64,000 nucleotides of DNA from Mesorhizobium metallidurans STM 2683. Lineage in GTDB: Bacteria > Pseudomonadota > Alphaproteobacteria > Rhizobiales > Rhizobiaceae. The stretch's first letter is position 1, and every line of letters begins with the position of its first letter. Below are positions 37,518 through 47,328 of this stretch, piece by piece. Where the stretch lies: contig NZ_CAUM01000101.1 of assembly GCF_000350085.1 (NCBI RefSeq), positions 1 to 64,000 of the forward strand. Direction: 5' to 3'. The position numbers and the translations under genes are program-made. The notes beneath the pieces are model-generated. The model was not told where the DNA came from. It saw nothing but the letters and a program-made list of their open reading frames with translations, and searched no databases.

Positions 37518-40463
37518 TTAGAAAAAGCCCTTCCGTTGCCACCAGCCGGCACGCTTCGGCTTGTCCTCGGTCTTGGCTTCGTCGGCGACGGTCGAGGAGA
37601 CGACCGGCACAACCGGAGCATCCACCGGCGCGGGCTTGCGCCGCGACGGACGGGCCTTCGGTGTTTCGTCGGCAGCCACCACGGCCATTTCTTCCGAAAC
37701 GGGCGCGGGGGGCTCGGCCGGAGCGGCCGGCGCGGCATCGGCTACCGTCTCGGCGACGATTTCCGCGGCCGCCTTCTTCGGCTTGGCGGCGCGACGCGGC
37801 TTCTTCGGCTTCTCCGCGCTCGGCGCGTCGTCATTGGCCGGAGCAAGGATCGCAAGCTCTTCGACCGGTGTTGCAGCGACCGGTTCGATTGCCGCAGGCT
37901 CGCTTTCCGGGGCGTCGGCCTCGGAAGCGACCGCTGCTTCGCCGGCGCTCGCCTCGGTCGCGTCTTCGCCGTCTTCGCGGCGATTGCGCTTGCCACCGCG
38001 CTTGCCACGCCGGCGCTTCTTGCCTTGGCCGTCATCCGAAGCTTCCGCCGCATCGATGACGCCGACCGGTGCTTCCCGGTCCGCTTCGGCACTTTCATCG
38101 CGTTCGTCGCCAGCATGTTCATCACTTGCCGCTTCGGCGGCGCCAGCCGCCGGCGTCGAGATGGAAGCACCTTCCACCGGCGCGCCATGCTCGCGGTCGC
38201 GGTCCTTGCCGCCACGCCGTCTGCGCCGCTTGCGGCGCTTGCGATCGCGGCCTTCGCCATCCTCACTGGGCCTTGGCTGCTGCGACTGCTGGCCGTGACG
38301 CGGCTGCTCCGCTTGTACGGGAGCCTCGTCCTCCTCCTCGATGACGATTTCGTCCTCGGGCTCTTCCGGCTCGACATAGGTGGGCAGGCTGCGCGTCTCG
38401 ACGAAGCCCTCCGGCTTTTCGGCCAGCGCGCCGCGGAAGATCGCGTAATGCTGGGCGCCGACCGTGTCGTCGGCCTCCATGGTGATGGTCAGGCCGAAGC
38501 GGCTTTCGAGTTCGACCAGTGTGCCGCGCTTGTGGTTGAGCACGTAGAGCGCGGTCGCCGCCGGCGTCCGCACCGTGATGTGGCTGCGTGAATCCTTGAG
38601 CAGGAATTCCTCGATCGCCCGCACCACCATCAGCGCCACGGATGAATCGGAGCGCACATGACCGGTGCCGCCGCAATGCGGACAGGGCTTCATCGTCGAT
38701 TCCAGCACGCTGGCGCGGATGCGCTGACGCGACATCTCCATCAGGCCGAAATGCGAGATGCGGCCGACCTGGATGCGGGCGCGATCGTTCTTGAGGTGAT
38801 CCTTCAGCCGCTTCTCGACGGAGCGGTTGTTGCGGTTCTCCTCCATGTCGATGAAGTCGATGACGATCAGGCCGGCAAGGTCGCGCAGCCGAAGCTGGCG
38901 GGCGACTTCCTCGGCCGCTTCCAGATTGGTGTGAAGCGCGGTATCCTCGATCGAGTGCTCCTTGGTCGAGCGGCCCGAATTGACGTCGATGGCGACCAGC
39001 GCTTCGGTCTGGTTGATGATGATGTAGCCGCCGCTCTTCAGCGTCACCTGCGGCTGCAGCATGCGGTCGAGCTGTGCCTCGATGCCATTGCGCACGAAGA
39101 TCGGCGTCGTGTCGCGGAACGGCTGCACGACCTTGGCGTGGCTCGGCATCAGCATGCGCATGAAGTCCTTGGCCTCGCGGTAGCCTTCGTCGCCGGAAAC
39201 CAGGATCTCGTCGATGTCCTTGTTGTAGAGGTCGCGCACCGAGCGCTTGATCAGGCTGCCTTCCTCATAGACCAGGGCAGGGGCCGTGGACTGCAGCGTC
39301 AGATTGCGGACGTTTTCCCAAAGCCGCATCAGATATTCGTAGTCGCGCTTGATCTCGGCCTTGGTGCGGCTTTCGCCGGCGGTGCGCAGGATGACGCCCA
39401 TGCCTTGCGGCACTTCGAGATCGGCGACGACTTCCTTCAGCCGCTTGCGGTCCACCGCGCTGGTGATCTTGCGCGAAATGCCGCCGCCGCGCGCCGTGTT
39501 CGGCATCAGCACGGAATAGCGGCCGGCAAGCGACAGATATGTGGTAAGTGCGGCGCCCTTGTTGCCGCGCTCTTCCTTGACGACCTGCACCAGCAGTATC
39601 TGCCGGCGCTTGATCACTTCCTGGATCTTATATTGGCGGCGCACCGGCTTGCGGCGGTTGCGCACTTCCTCCAGCGCATCCTCGGCGCCGACCGACTCGA
39701 CCTCATGGTCATCCGGATGCGAGGACTGCACCTCTTCCAGCATGCCGCGATCATTGTCGGTCGAGGTGGCTTCGCCGGCGGGCTCCGCCTGCGGCACGGC
39801 TTCGGAGATCACATCCGCTTCGATGCTGGCGGCGATGGAATTGGGTCCGCCTTCGGTAGAGGTCTCATCGTCGGCGACGTCCTCGCCGTGAGCCACTACA
39901 TCCTCGCCACGGTCGGCAACGTCCTCGCCATGATCCGCGCTATCAGGCGCGGTGGTACCATGTTCGGGGGCGGCGTCGACGTTTTCCGCGACTACATCCT
40001 CGTGGCTCTCATTATGATCGCCGCTTTCATTGGAATCGGCAGAATCGGCCGTGCTTGCGTCGCGCTTGTGCTCGCCGCGGTCACGGCTCTTGCCGCCACG
40101 CCGGCGGCCGCGCCGGCCGCGCTCGCGGCTCTGGCGGTCTTCGCCTTCGCCGTCCTCTTCGTCCTCGTCCTCGGCCTCCTGCGCTTCCGCGCGCAGCAGC
40201 GCCTGACGGTCGGCGACCGGGATCTGGTAGTAGTCGGGGTGAATTTCACTGAAGGCGAGAAAACCGTGACGGTTGCCGCCATATTCGACAAAGGCTGCCT
40301 GAAGGGAGGGTTCGACGCGAGTTACGCGGGCGAGGTAGATGTTTCCTTTGAGCTGCTTCTTGTCCTGGGATTCAAAGTCGAATTCTTCGATACGGTTACC
40401 GCGAACGACGACAACACGTGTTTCCTCCGGGTGGGAGGCGTCTATCAGCATTTTGTTGGGCAT
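37518..40463 (-). CDS. rne: Ribonuclease E
   Basis: Essential endoribonuclease of RNA decay and rRNA/tRNA processing, 981 residues. The S1 domain starts at LKGNIYLARVTRVEPSLQAAF but is split by an acidic/basic insertion of about 180 residues (about 95-275), a known alphaproteobacterial trait. The DNase I-like catalytic core has VAIDVNSGRS and IVIDFIDMEEN. The Zn-link is CPHCGGTGH. The C-terminal third is a disordered Arg/Lys- and Ala-rich scaffold that ends in KRAGWWQRKGFF, a likely RNA- or protein-binding microdomain. The insertion holds a repeated HGEDVAD/RGEDVV motif. Confidence 0.96.
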   Translation of the reverse strand: MPNKMLIDASHPEETRVVVVRGNRIEEFDFESQDKKQLKGNIYLARVTRVEPSLQAAFVEYGGNRHGFLAFSEIHPDYYQIPVADRQALLRAEAQEAEDEDEEDGEGEDRQSRERGRRGRRRGGKSRDRGEHKRDASTADSADSNESGDHNESHEDVVAENVDAAPEHGTTAPDSADHGEDVADRGEDVVAHGEDVADDETSTEGGPNSIAASIEADVISEAVPQAEPAGEATSTDNDRGMLEEVQSSHPDDHEVESVGAEDALEEVRNRRKPVRRQYKIQEVIKRRQILLVQVVKEERGNKGAALTTYLSLAGRYSVLMPNTARGGGISRKITSAVDRKRLKEVVADLEVPQGMGVILRTAGESRTKAEIKRDYEYLMRLWENVRNLTLQSTAPALVYEEGSLIKRSVRDLYNKDIDEILVSGDEGYREAKDFMRMLMPSHAKVVQPFRDTTPIFVRNGIEAQLDRMLQPQVTLKSGGYIIINQTEALVAIDVNSGRSTKEHSIEDTALHTNLEAAEEVARQLRLRDLAGLIVIDFIDMEENRNNRSVEKRLKDHLKNDRARIQVGRISHFGLMEMSRQRIRASVLESTMKPCPHCGGTGHVRSDSSVALMVVRAIEEFLLKDSRSHITVRTPAATALYVLNHKRGTLVELESRFGLTITMEADDTVGAQHYAIFRGALAEKPEGFVETRSLPTYVEPEEPEDEIVIEEEDEAPVQAEQPRHGQQSQQPRPSEDGEGRDRKRRKRRRRRGGKDRDREHGAPVEGASISTPAAGAAEAASDEHAGDERDESAEADREAPVGVIDAAEASDDGQGKKRRRGKRGGKRNRREDGEDATEASAGEAAVASEADAPESEPAAIEPVAATPVEELAILAPANDDAPSAEKPKKPRRAAKPKKAAAEIVAETVADAAPAAPAEPPAPVSEEMAVVAADETPKARPSRRKPAPVDAPVVPVVSSTVADEAKTEDKPKRAGWWQRKGFF

Positions 40464-41135
40464 TATTTCGTTTCCCGCCGGCAGCCGTCATCGCTTGCAG
40501 CTTGCGGGGAAAAGCCCTTCGCTGCGGGTGAACATGGGTGCCGGACATTTGAACGTCCGCCGGCCGCCGCTTGAGCGCCATGACGGTGCCGCCCGCTGCC
40601 ACAATGGCGCGGTTTGCTGCGGACCTTTCCATGATTGCGCTTGAAGCCATCGTAACCAGCGGATCCTTTTTGAACCAAAGCCCGGAAAATCCGGACCAGC
40701 TTGTTTGCTCGTACAGAGCCGGCGCGGAACAATCCCGGCCGTTTTCCTCACGCAGGCGCTTCCCCCGCCACGGGCCTACACCTGCGAAATTCGTCGCGAT
40801 CACCTGATGCCTTTTCGCCTGAAGCGAAGGAGCCGCCTTTCGTCTGACCTGATAGCAGGAAGCTGCGGAAGAGGACGGTTCCAGGATTGCAGTGATCCAC
40901 CATCGCTTTTATGATTTGGCGGGTTGGAAGGCAACCCCGATTTCCGATGCCGGCAAAAAGCAGTTCCGTTACGGCAGGTACAGGGTTTTCGGCCTTGCAT
41001 GAAAAGGCTTGGTTAACCTTCTCTGGATACCAATCGTTAATCGAGTTCGCGGCTTAACCGGCATTTCGACAGACGCCGACTCTTAAGTAATGAAGAGATT
41101 GGGCGTCTGGCGCCAAACGGAGCGACCGGAAAGAA
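40464..41135. other. Long divergent intergenic region, rne / amiC
   Basis: This 672-bp gap holds the leader and promoter of rne (leftward) and of the amidase (rightward). Rne leaders are often long and used for self-control, which would fit, but I cannot identify a specific element. Two TTAACC hexamers (near 41014 and 41055) are half-sites of the CtrA type; no full TTAA-N7-TTAA was seen. No credible protein gene. Confidence 0.4.
41072..41107 (+). promoter_or_regulatory. Leader hairpin upstream of the amidase gene
   Basis: GACGCC (41072-41077) pairs with GGCGTC (41102-41107), and CTCTT with AAGAG inside it. It ends 28 bp before the start codon, so it would fold in the mRNA leader if the promoter lies upstream. 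Confidence 0.4.
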
Positions 41136-42398
41136 ATGGGACTGACAGGCCTCACAGACAAGGGCAGGCGTGTCGGAGGCATTTTCTTCCGAGCCGCCTG
41201 CCTGCTGTTGTTGTTTGCCGCTTGTCTGGCTTTCCCGCCGGTTTCCTTTGCCGTCGAGACGCCGCTCCGCGCGACGAGCTACAAGATGGCCGGCGATGCC
41301 ACCAAGATGCGCATCGTCGTCAGTTTCGATCGCGAACCCGACATCAAATGGTTCCTCCTGCGCGGTCCCAACCGCCTGGTCATCGACCTGCCAAGCACGC
41401 GATTCGCCGTCAATGCCAAGGATGTGAAGGCGCGTGGCCTGGTCAGGAACGTGCGTTACGGCGATCTCGGCGAGGGGGTCTCGCGGCTGATCCTCACCGG
41501 CAAAGGCCCATTCGCCATAGACAGGCTCGATGTGCTCAAGAACGAGGACGGCAACGGCTACCGGATCGCCATCGACATGTCGGCTGCGTCGGCGCGGGAA
41601 TTCGATGTAGCACTTGCCAATCAGGCACTGACCACCGGTTCGACGGTCTCCGCCGACAAGGGCGGCCGGGTCGGCACCGGGCCGATCTCCAATCCGGGCC
41701 ATCGCTTCACCGTCGTCATCGATCCCGGCCATGGCGGCATCGACGGCGGCGCCGAGGGCCTGAACGGCACGATCGAAAAGAACGTCACGCTCGCCTTCGC
41801 CAATGAATTGCGCGACAAACTTGCCGCGGTCGGCAAATACGACGTGTTCATGACGCGCGAGAGCGACCAGTTCCTGCGGCTGGACGACCGGGTGCGCATT
41901 GCCCGCCAGCACGAGGCCGACCTGCTCATCTCGATCCACGCCGACACGATCAGCCTCAAGGGCATCCGCGGCGCGACCGTTTACACCGTCTCCGACAAGG
42001 CTTCCGACCCCGAAGCCCAGGCGCTTGCCGACCGTGAAAACCTCTCCGACCAGTTCGCCGGCATGGAGATCAAGAACGACAACAAGGAAGTGACCGACAT
42101 CCTGATCGACCTGATCCGCCGCGAGACGCACAGTTTCTCGATGAGTTTCGCCCATACTCTGGTCGGTCAGCTTTCCAGCAGCGTCGGCCTCATCAACAAT
42201 CCGCAGCGTTCGGCCGGCTTCAAGGTGCTGAAGGCGCCGGATGTGCCTTCCGTGCTGGTCGAACTCGGCTATCTCTCCAATGCCAAGGACGAGGCGCAAC
42301 TGCTCAGCGCCGACTGGCGCGGCAAGGCGGCCCAGAGCATAGCCAACGCCGTCGCGCTGTTTGCCTCGGCCAAGACCGGAACAGGAACCGGAGGCTGA
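41136..42398 (+). CDS. N-acetylmuramoyl-L-alanine amidase, AMIN + Amidase_3
   Basis: Periplasmic zinc amidase that cuts the peptide from muramic acid during cell division. It has a signal peptide (to about residue 42), an AMIN domain (about 45-150, PDIKWFLLRGPNRLVIDLP) that targets the septum, and an Amidase_3 domain with zinc ligands in VIDPGHGGIDGGAEG, the Glu in GTIEKNV and the His in ISIHADTI. The late VPSVLVELGYLSN holds the catalytic Glu. It has the AmiC layout, 420 residues. mrcA follows 213 bp later. Confidence 0.94.
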   Translation: MGLTGLTDKGRRVGGIFFRAACLLLLFAACLAFPPVSFAVETPLRATSYKMAGDATKMRIVVSFDREPDIKWFLLRGPNRLVIDLPSTRFAVNAKDVKARGLVRNVRYGDLGEGVSRLILTGKGPFAIDRLDVLKNEDGNGYRIAIDMSAASAREFDVALANQALTTGSTVSADKGGRVGTGPISNPGHRFTVVIDPGHGGIDGGAEGLNGTIEKNVTLAFANELRDKLAAVGKYDVFMTRESDQFLRLDDRVRIARQHEADLLISIHADTISLKGIRGATVYTVSDKASDPEAQALADRENLSDQFAGMEIKNDNKEVTDILIDLIRRETHSFSMSFAHTLVGQLSSSVGLINNPQRSAGFKVLKAPDVPSVLVELGYLSNAKDEAQLLSADWRGKAAQSIANAVALFASAKTGTGTGG

Positions 42399-42611
42399 TA
42401 TGCCGGCCGTCGCCCACAACCAGGGGCAGCGTTGCACGGTGACAACACCCTGTGCTTTTATATCAGGTATTCGAAACCGAAATCCTGGCCTGCCGTATTT
42501 TACCCACATGGTGGCGACATGGGTTTTCGAATGCGGATCGGGATCGTCTCGAAAGCTTGCGCGAAAGGCGGCTTCGTTTAGGAAATTCCCGAACCAAGGA
42601 CTGGAGCGGGC

Positions 42612-45068
42612 ATGATTCGTCTCATTGGCTATTTCTTCGGCATCGGCACCGCGCTGGCCCTTTTGGTCGCGGCGGGCGTGGCGATCTATATCAGCCATTT
42701 GTCGAAGGGTCTGCCCGACTACGAGGTCCTGGCCAAGTATGAGCCGCCGGTGACGACCCGCATCCATGCGTCGGACGGCGCGCTGATGGCCGAATATGCG
42801 CGCGAGCGGCGCCTGTATCTGCCGATCCAGGCGGTTCCGGATCGCGTCAAGGCGGCCTTCCTGTCGGCCGAAGACAAGAATTTCTACAACCACCCCGGCA
42901 TCGACATGACCGGCCTTGGCCGCGCGGTCCTGGTCAATCTGCAGAATTTCGGATCGGGCAAACGCCAGGTCGGCGCCTCGACCATCACCCAGCAGGTGGC
43001 GAAGAATTTCCTGTTGACCTCGGATCAGACATACGAGCGCAAGATCAAGGAGATGATCCTCGCCTTCCGCATCGAGCAGGCCTATTCGAAGGACCGGATT
43101 CTCGAACTCTATCTCAACGAGATCTTCTTCGGCTTCGGAGCCTATGGCGTCGCCGGCGCCGCGCTTACCTATTACGACAAGTCGGTGAACGAGCTCACCG
43201 TGGCGGAAGCGGCCTATCTGGCGTCCTTGCCGAAAGGGCCTAACAACTACCATCCCTTCAAGTATACCGCCCGCGCCATCGAGCGCCGCAACTGGGTCAT
43301 CGACCAGATGGTCGACAATGGCTACGTCACGCGAGAAGAGGGCGAGAAGGCCAAGGCCGAGCCGCTCGGCGTCACGCCGCGCCGCACCGGCACCTATCTG
43401 TTCGCCGGCGAATATTTCACCGAGGAAGTGCGCCGCCAGATCATCGCGCGCTATGGCGAGAACGCGCTCTACGAGGGCGGCCTGTCGGTCCGCACGACCC
43501 TCGATCCGAAGATGCAACTCATCGCCCGCAAGGCCATGCAGAACGGCCTGATGAAGTTCGACACGCTGCGCGGCTATCGCGGACCGGTGACGACTATTGA
43601 CGTATCCGGCGACTGGGGGGTGGCGCTGGGCGACGTCAAGGGGCTGGAGGACGTGCCCGAATGGTCGCTCGCGGTCGTTCTCGACAGTTCGGCAAGCGGC
43701 CTGTCCATTGGCCTCCAGCCAACGCGGCAGATCTCGGGCGACCTGGTGAAGGATCGCATCGAAGGCACCGTCAGCCGCGAGGACATGAGCTTCGCCATGC
43801 GTCATGTGGTCGATGGCAAGACCGTCAGGGCGAGATCGCCGGCGGACGTGCTGAAGCCGGGCGACGTCATCTTCGTCCAGAAGAACGACGGTTCGGACAG
43901 CGCCTACAGCCTGCGCCAGGTTCCCGAAGTGGAAGGCGGCATGATCGCCATGGATCCGCACACCGGCCGCGTTCTGGCCATGGTCGGCGGCTTCTCCTAC
44001 GCGCAGTCCGAATTCAACCGTGCGACGCAGGCCATGCGGCAGCCGGGTTCATCGTTCAAGCCGATAGTCTATTCGGCCGCCCTCGACAACGGCTATACGC
44101 CGGCCTCGGTGATCATGGACGGGCCGATCACCATCCAGAGCGGCAACACGACCTGGACGCCGAAGAATTACGACGGAACGGTGGCGGGGCCGGCGACCTT
44201 GCGGTCCGGCATCGAGAAGTCGCGCAATCTGATGACGGTGCGCCTTGCCAACGATATGGGCATGAAGCTGGTCGTGGAATATGCCGAGCGCTTCGGCGTC
44301 TATGACAATCTGGCGCCGTATCTGCCGATGGCGCTGGGTTCGGGCGAGACGACCGTGATGCGCATGGTGTCGGCCTATTCGATCATGGCCAATGGCGGCA
44401 AGTCGATCAAACCGTCGCTGATCGACCGCATCCAGGACCGCTACGGCAAGACGGTGTTCAAGCAGGACGAGCGCGGCTGCGAAAATTGCAACGCTGCCGA
44501 ATGGCAAAACCAGCCAGAGCCGGAACTGGTCGACAATTCCGAGCAGGTGCTCGATCCGATGACCGCCTATCAGATCACTTCGATGATGGAGGGCGTCGTC
44601 GAGCGCGGTACCGGCGCCACCATCGCCGAGCTCGGCCGTCACATCGCCGGCAAGACCGGAACGACAAACGACGAGAAGGATGCCTGGTTCATCGGCTACA
44701 CGCCTAATCTCGTCGTCGGCCTTTATATGGGTTACGATCAGCCGAAAGGTCTCGGCAAAGGCGCGACCGGTGGCGGCCTCGCCGCGCCGATCTTCAAGGA
44801 CTTCATGCGCGTGGCGCTGGACGGCACGCCCAATGTCGATTTCCAGGTTCCCGAAGGCATGAAGCTGATCGCCATCAATCGCAAGACCGGCATGCGTGCC
44901 GGCGAGGACGCCGCGGGCACCATTATCGAAGCCTTCAAGCCGGGCACCGGTCCCGCCGACAGCTATTGGGTGATCGGCATGGGTGCGGACGGATCCAACG
45001 CTTCTGGCGGGTCGCTGTCGCCACAGGCCAACCAGGCCATCCAGTCAGGCGGCGGCGGCCTCTACTAA
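42612..45068 (+). CDS. mrcA: Penicillin-binding protein 1A
   Basis: Bifunctional peptidoglycan synthase of the inner membrane, 818 residues. It has an N-terminal anchor (about 5-28), a GT51 glycosyltransferase domain (AFLSAEDKNFYNHPGID with the catalytic Glu, then RQVGASTITQQVAKNFLL), an OB-like insert, and a transpeptidase domain with SSFK in RQPGSSFKPIVYSAAL, SYS-type SAYSIMANGG and KTGTTN. All three transpeptidase boxes are intact. A GC-rich hairpin follows the stop. Confidence 0.96.
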   Translation: MIRLIGYFFGIGTALALLVAAGVAIYISHLSKGLPDYEVLAKYEPPVTTRIHASDGALMAEYARERRLYLPIQAVPDRVKAAFLSAEDKNFYNHPGIDMTGLGRAVLVNLQNFGSGKRQVGASTITQQVAKNFLLTSDQTYERKIKEMILAFRIEQAYSKDRILELYLNEIFFGFGAYGVAGAALTYYDKSVNELTVAEAAYLASLPKGPNNYHPFKYTARAIERRNWVIDQMVDNGYVTREEGEKAKAEPLGVTPRRTGTYLFAGEYFTEEVRRQIIARYGENALYEGGLSVRTTLDPKMQLIARKAMQNGLMKFDTLRGYRGPVTTIDVSGDWGVALGDVKGLEDVPEWSLAVVLDSSASGLSIGLQPTRQISGDLVKDRIEGTVSREDMSFAMRHVVDGKTVRARSPADVLKPGDVIFVQKNDGSDSAYSLRQVPEVEGGMIAMDPHTGRVLAMVGGFSYAQSEFNRATQAMRQPGSSFKPIVYSAALDNGYTPASVIMDGPITIQSGNTTWTPKNYDGTVAGPATLRSGIEKSRNLMTVRLANDMGMKLVVEYAERFGVYDNLAPYLPMALGSGETTVMRMVSAYSIMANGGKSIKPSLIDRIQDRYGKTVFKQDERGCENCNAAEWQNQPEPELVDNSEQVLDPMTAYQITSMMEGVVERGTGATIAELGRHIAGKTGTTNDEKDAWFIGYTPNLVVGLYMGYDQPKGLGKGATGGGLAAPIFKDFMRVALDGTPNVDFQVPEGMKLIAINRKTGMRAGEDAAGTIIEAFKPGTGPADSYWVIGMGADGSNASGGSLSPQANQAIQSGGGGLY

Positions 45069-45075
45069 TGGCGCT

Positions 45076-45107
45076 GGGCCGGCCTTCGAGCCGGCCCATT
45101 CTGCTTT
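45076..45107 (+). terminator. Terminator of mrcA
   Basis: GGGCCGGC-CTTCGA-GCCGGCCC forms an 8-bp stem starting 8 bp after the stop codon and is followed by ATTCTGCTTT. The T run is imperfect. Confidence 0.7.
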
Positions 45108-45158
45108 ACAGGCAGCGGTGCCGCCCCTATGTATCGCGCCGACCCAAGCTCTATCTTA

Positions 45159-45301
45159 GAGACTGTTTCGAAATTCGCTCGGGCGAGTCATATGGTGGTG
45201 GTTTCGAGAACCGGAGCGCAGCGGACATTTGGGTCCGTGAGCACCGGAAGCGCAGAAAACGCCATCAGATGGCCGCCAGAGTAGAATTTCCAAACGGTCT
45301 C
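45159..45301. mobile_element. MITE-like element, 143 bp, upstream of prfB
   Basis: The ends are imperfect inverted repeats: GAGACTGTTTCGAAATTC at the left, and the reverse complement of GAGACCGTTTGGAAATTC at the right (16 of 18 match). A TA dinucleotide flanks each end, consistent with a TA target duplication. It encodes no transposase, so it is non-autonomous. The end sequence resembles termini of IS5/IS630-like elements, from memory and unverified. It stops 45 bp before the prfB start codon. Confidence 0.7.
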
Positions 45302-45346
45302 TAAGCAACAGGGCACCATTTCAAGCACAGGACAGAACGAGCAGCC

Positions 45347-46478
45347 ATGCGCGCGGAAACGCAAAACATCGTCGACGAAATCAGGCAGGCGATAACCCTG
45401 CTGAGGAGGCATCTTTGACTGGGATCAGGCCATAAAGCGGCTTGAATACCTGAATGTGCGCGCCGAGGATTCAAGCCTCTGGAACGAACCTCTGGAAGCG
45501 CAGAAGATGATGCGCGAGCGCCAGGGCCTCGAGGAAGGCATCGCAGCGGTCAAAGGTCTCACTCAAGCGCTGGACGACAATGTAGGCCTGATCGAGCTTG
45601 GCGAGGAAGAGGGCGATGAGAGCGTCGTCGCCGAGGCTGAAGCTTCGATCCGTTCGATGCGCGGCGAAGCAAAGGCCCGCCAGATCGAAACGCTGCTTTC
45701 GGGCGAGGCGGACGCCAACGACACCTATCTCGAAATCCATGCCGGCGCGGGCGGCACCGAGAGCCAGGACTGGGCCTCGATGCTTCTGCGCATGTACACG
45801 CGCTGGGCAGAGCGGCGCCGCTTCAAGGTGGAGGTGCTGGAAGTGCATGACGGCGAAGAGGCCGGCATCAAGTCCGCCACGCTGCTGATCAAGGGCCATA
45901 ACGCCTATGGCTGGCTGAAGACGGAATCCGGCGTCCACCGTCTCGTGCGCATTTCGCCCTATGACAGCAATGCGCGCCGTCATACGTCTTTCGCCAGCGT
46001 CTGGGTCTATCCGGTCATCGACGACACGATCGAGATCGACGTTTCCGAATCCGATGTCCGCATCGACACCTACCGCTCATCCGGATCGGGCGGCCAGCAC
46101 GTCAATACCACCGATTCGGCGGTCCGCATCACACATCTCGCCACCGGCATTGCGGTCGCCTGCCAGGCCGAACGCTCCCAGCACAAGAACAAGGCGAAGG
46201 CATGGGAGATGCTGCGCTCGCGGCTCTACGAGGAAGAGCTGAAGAAGCGCGAGGCGGTGGCCAATGCCACCGAAGCGTCGAAGAGCGACATCGGCTGGGG
46301 CCACCAGATCCGCTCCTACGTGCTGCAGCCCTATCAGTTGGTGAAGGATCTGCGCACCGGCGTCGAGAGCACAAGCCCGTCGAGCGTGCTGGATGGCGAC
46401 CTCGACGATTTCATGGAAGCCTCGCTGTCGCAGCGCATCGAGGGCGGCGCCGGCGAAGTGGTGGCTGACATCGATTGA
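45347..46478 (+). CDS. prfB: Peptide chain release factor 2, programmed +1 frameshift
   Basis: Recognises UGA and UAA stop codons. The first reading frame starts at 45347 and meets an in-frame TGA at 45416 after 23 codons, within CTT-TGA-C. An internal AGGAGG (45404-45409) lies 3 bases before the CTT, exactly the arrangement known to drive autoregulatory +1 slippage. The second frame begins with GAC at 45417 and runs to 46478, giving 376 residues. The GGQ motif is in [13 protein letters not shown]. The codon-recognition tripeptide reads SPY ([15 protein letters not shown]) where E. coli has SPF. Confidence 0.96.
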
Positions 46479-46822
46479 CGGCTGGTGCGCCGCCATGTCG
46501 TTGAGCAGGCCGACTCGGTTCCAGATTTGGAGCCGAATGTCGAAAAACGACTTATAACAGGGTGTTCTAATATTTTATCATTCGTGCGCGATCCCTCCTG
46601 GAACCGTTTGCGGTTTGCGGAATTGATGCGCAGTCGGTTATTTGGCTGAGTATCAGCAATTTCTTGCGCCGGCCAAGGAATCAGCCCAGCATCAAGGCTT
46701 GGGAGAAAAAGCATTTATGGCCGGACGCGGCGTATCTGCGACCTGACGATCCGGCCACTGGGAAGACACGTTCCGGGCGGGCAAGCGAAACGCTTGATAA
46801 CTCGTTTGATAGGACTGCGCCC
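46479..46822. other. Intergenic region downstream of prfB
   Basis: 344 bp without a credible gene. It contains an AT-rich patch near 46550-46580 (TTCTAATATTTTATCATT) and a small GTCG-AAAAA-CGAC hairpin just before it. These are likely 3'-end or promoter sequence for the neighbours. Confidence 0.35.
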
Positions 46823-47215
46823 ATGCCTGCTTCAATGACCCGATCGGCTTCAACCGTACAAACGGCGGGCCGGCTGCTGTTTTCCCGATTCCTGTTCTAC
46901 TTGTTCACGACCGGAGCGATCGTGGTGCTGACGGCGCCTGCGTTTGCACACGATGCCGAGCCGACCGCTGCGATGCCGCAAGGCTGGAGTTATCCACTCG
47001 CCTGCTGTGCGAGCTATGATTGCCGCACGGCCAATACAGGCGAAGTCTTGGAAAAACCTGAGGGCTACGTGATTGCCGGCACGGGTGAGGTTGTTCCCAT
47101 GACCGACAAGCGCGTCAAGGACAGCCCGGATGGCGAGTTCCACTGGTGCGCTCGTCAGGCCGGTCTCGACGCCGGCAAGACCATCTGCCTGTTCGTGCCG
47201 CCGCGCTCCTACTGA
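46823..47215 (+). CDS. Small secreted cysteine-containing protein of unknown function
   Basis: A 130-residue protein. A membrane-spanning signal (FYLFTTGAIVVLTAPAFAHD) is followed by a compact mature domain with Cys in LACCASYDC, HWCARQ and TICLF, so one or two disulfides are likely. The segment MPQGWSYPLACCASYDCR resembles small conserved rhizobial periplasmic proteins of no known role. The ATG at 46823 is the likely start; 46835 is also possible. Confidence 0.75.
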   Translation: MPASMTRSASTVQTAGRLLFSRFLFYLFTTGAIVVLTAPAFAHDAEPTAAMPQGWSYPLACCASYDCRTANTGEVLEKPEGYVIAGTGEVVPMTDKRVKDSPDGEFHWCARQAGLDAGKTICLFVPPRSY

Positions 47216-47328
47216 ACACATCAGGCGGATTTCGTCGGTGACGGGCTGTTGACGGAGGGTTGTCAGCAAGGCTCGTCTATGGTGCCTTGTCGCCTCGGGT
47301 GCGGCGGACAAGCACGAGGGACTTTTTC

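Noticed and set aside
38658-40574. Long plus-strand open frame across rne
   Set aside because: Mirror of the rne coding sequence; rne on the minus strand has all expected domains.
41037-43961. Open frame of over 900 codons on the minus strand
   Set aside because: It is antisense to the amidase and mrcA genes, which have complete catalytic motifs; no family features on the minus strand.
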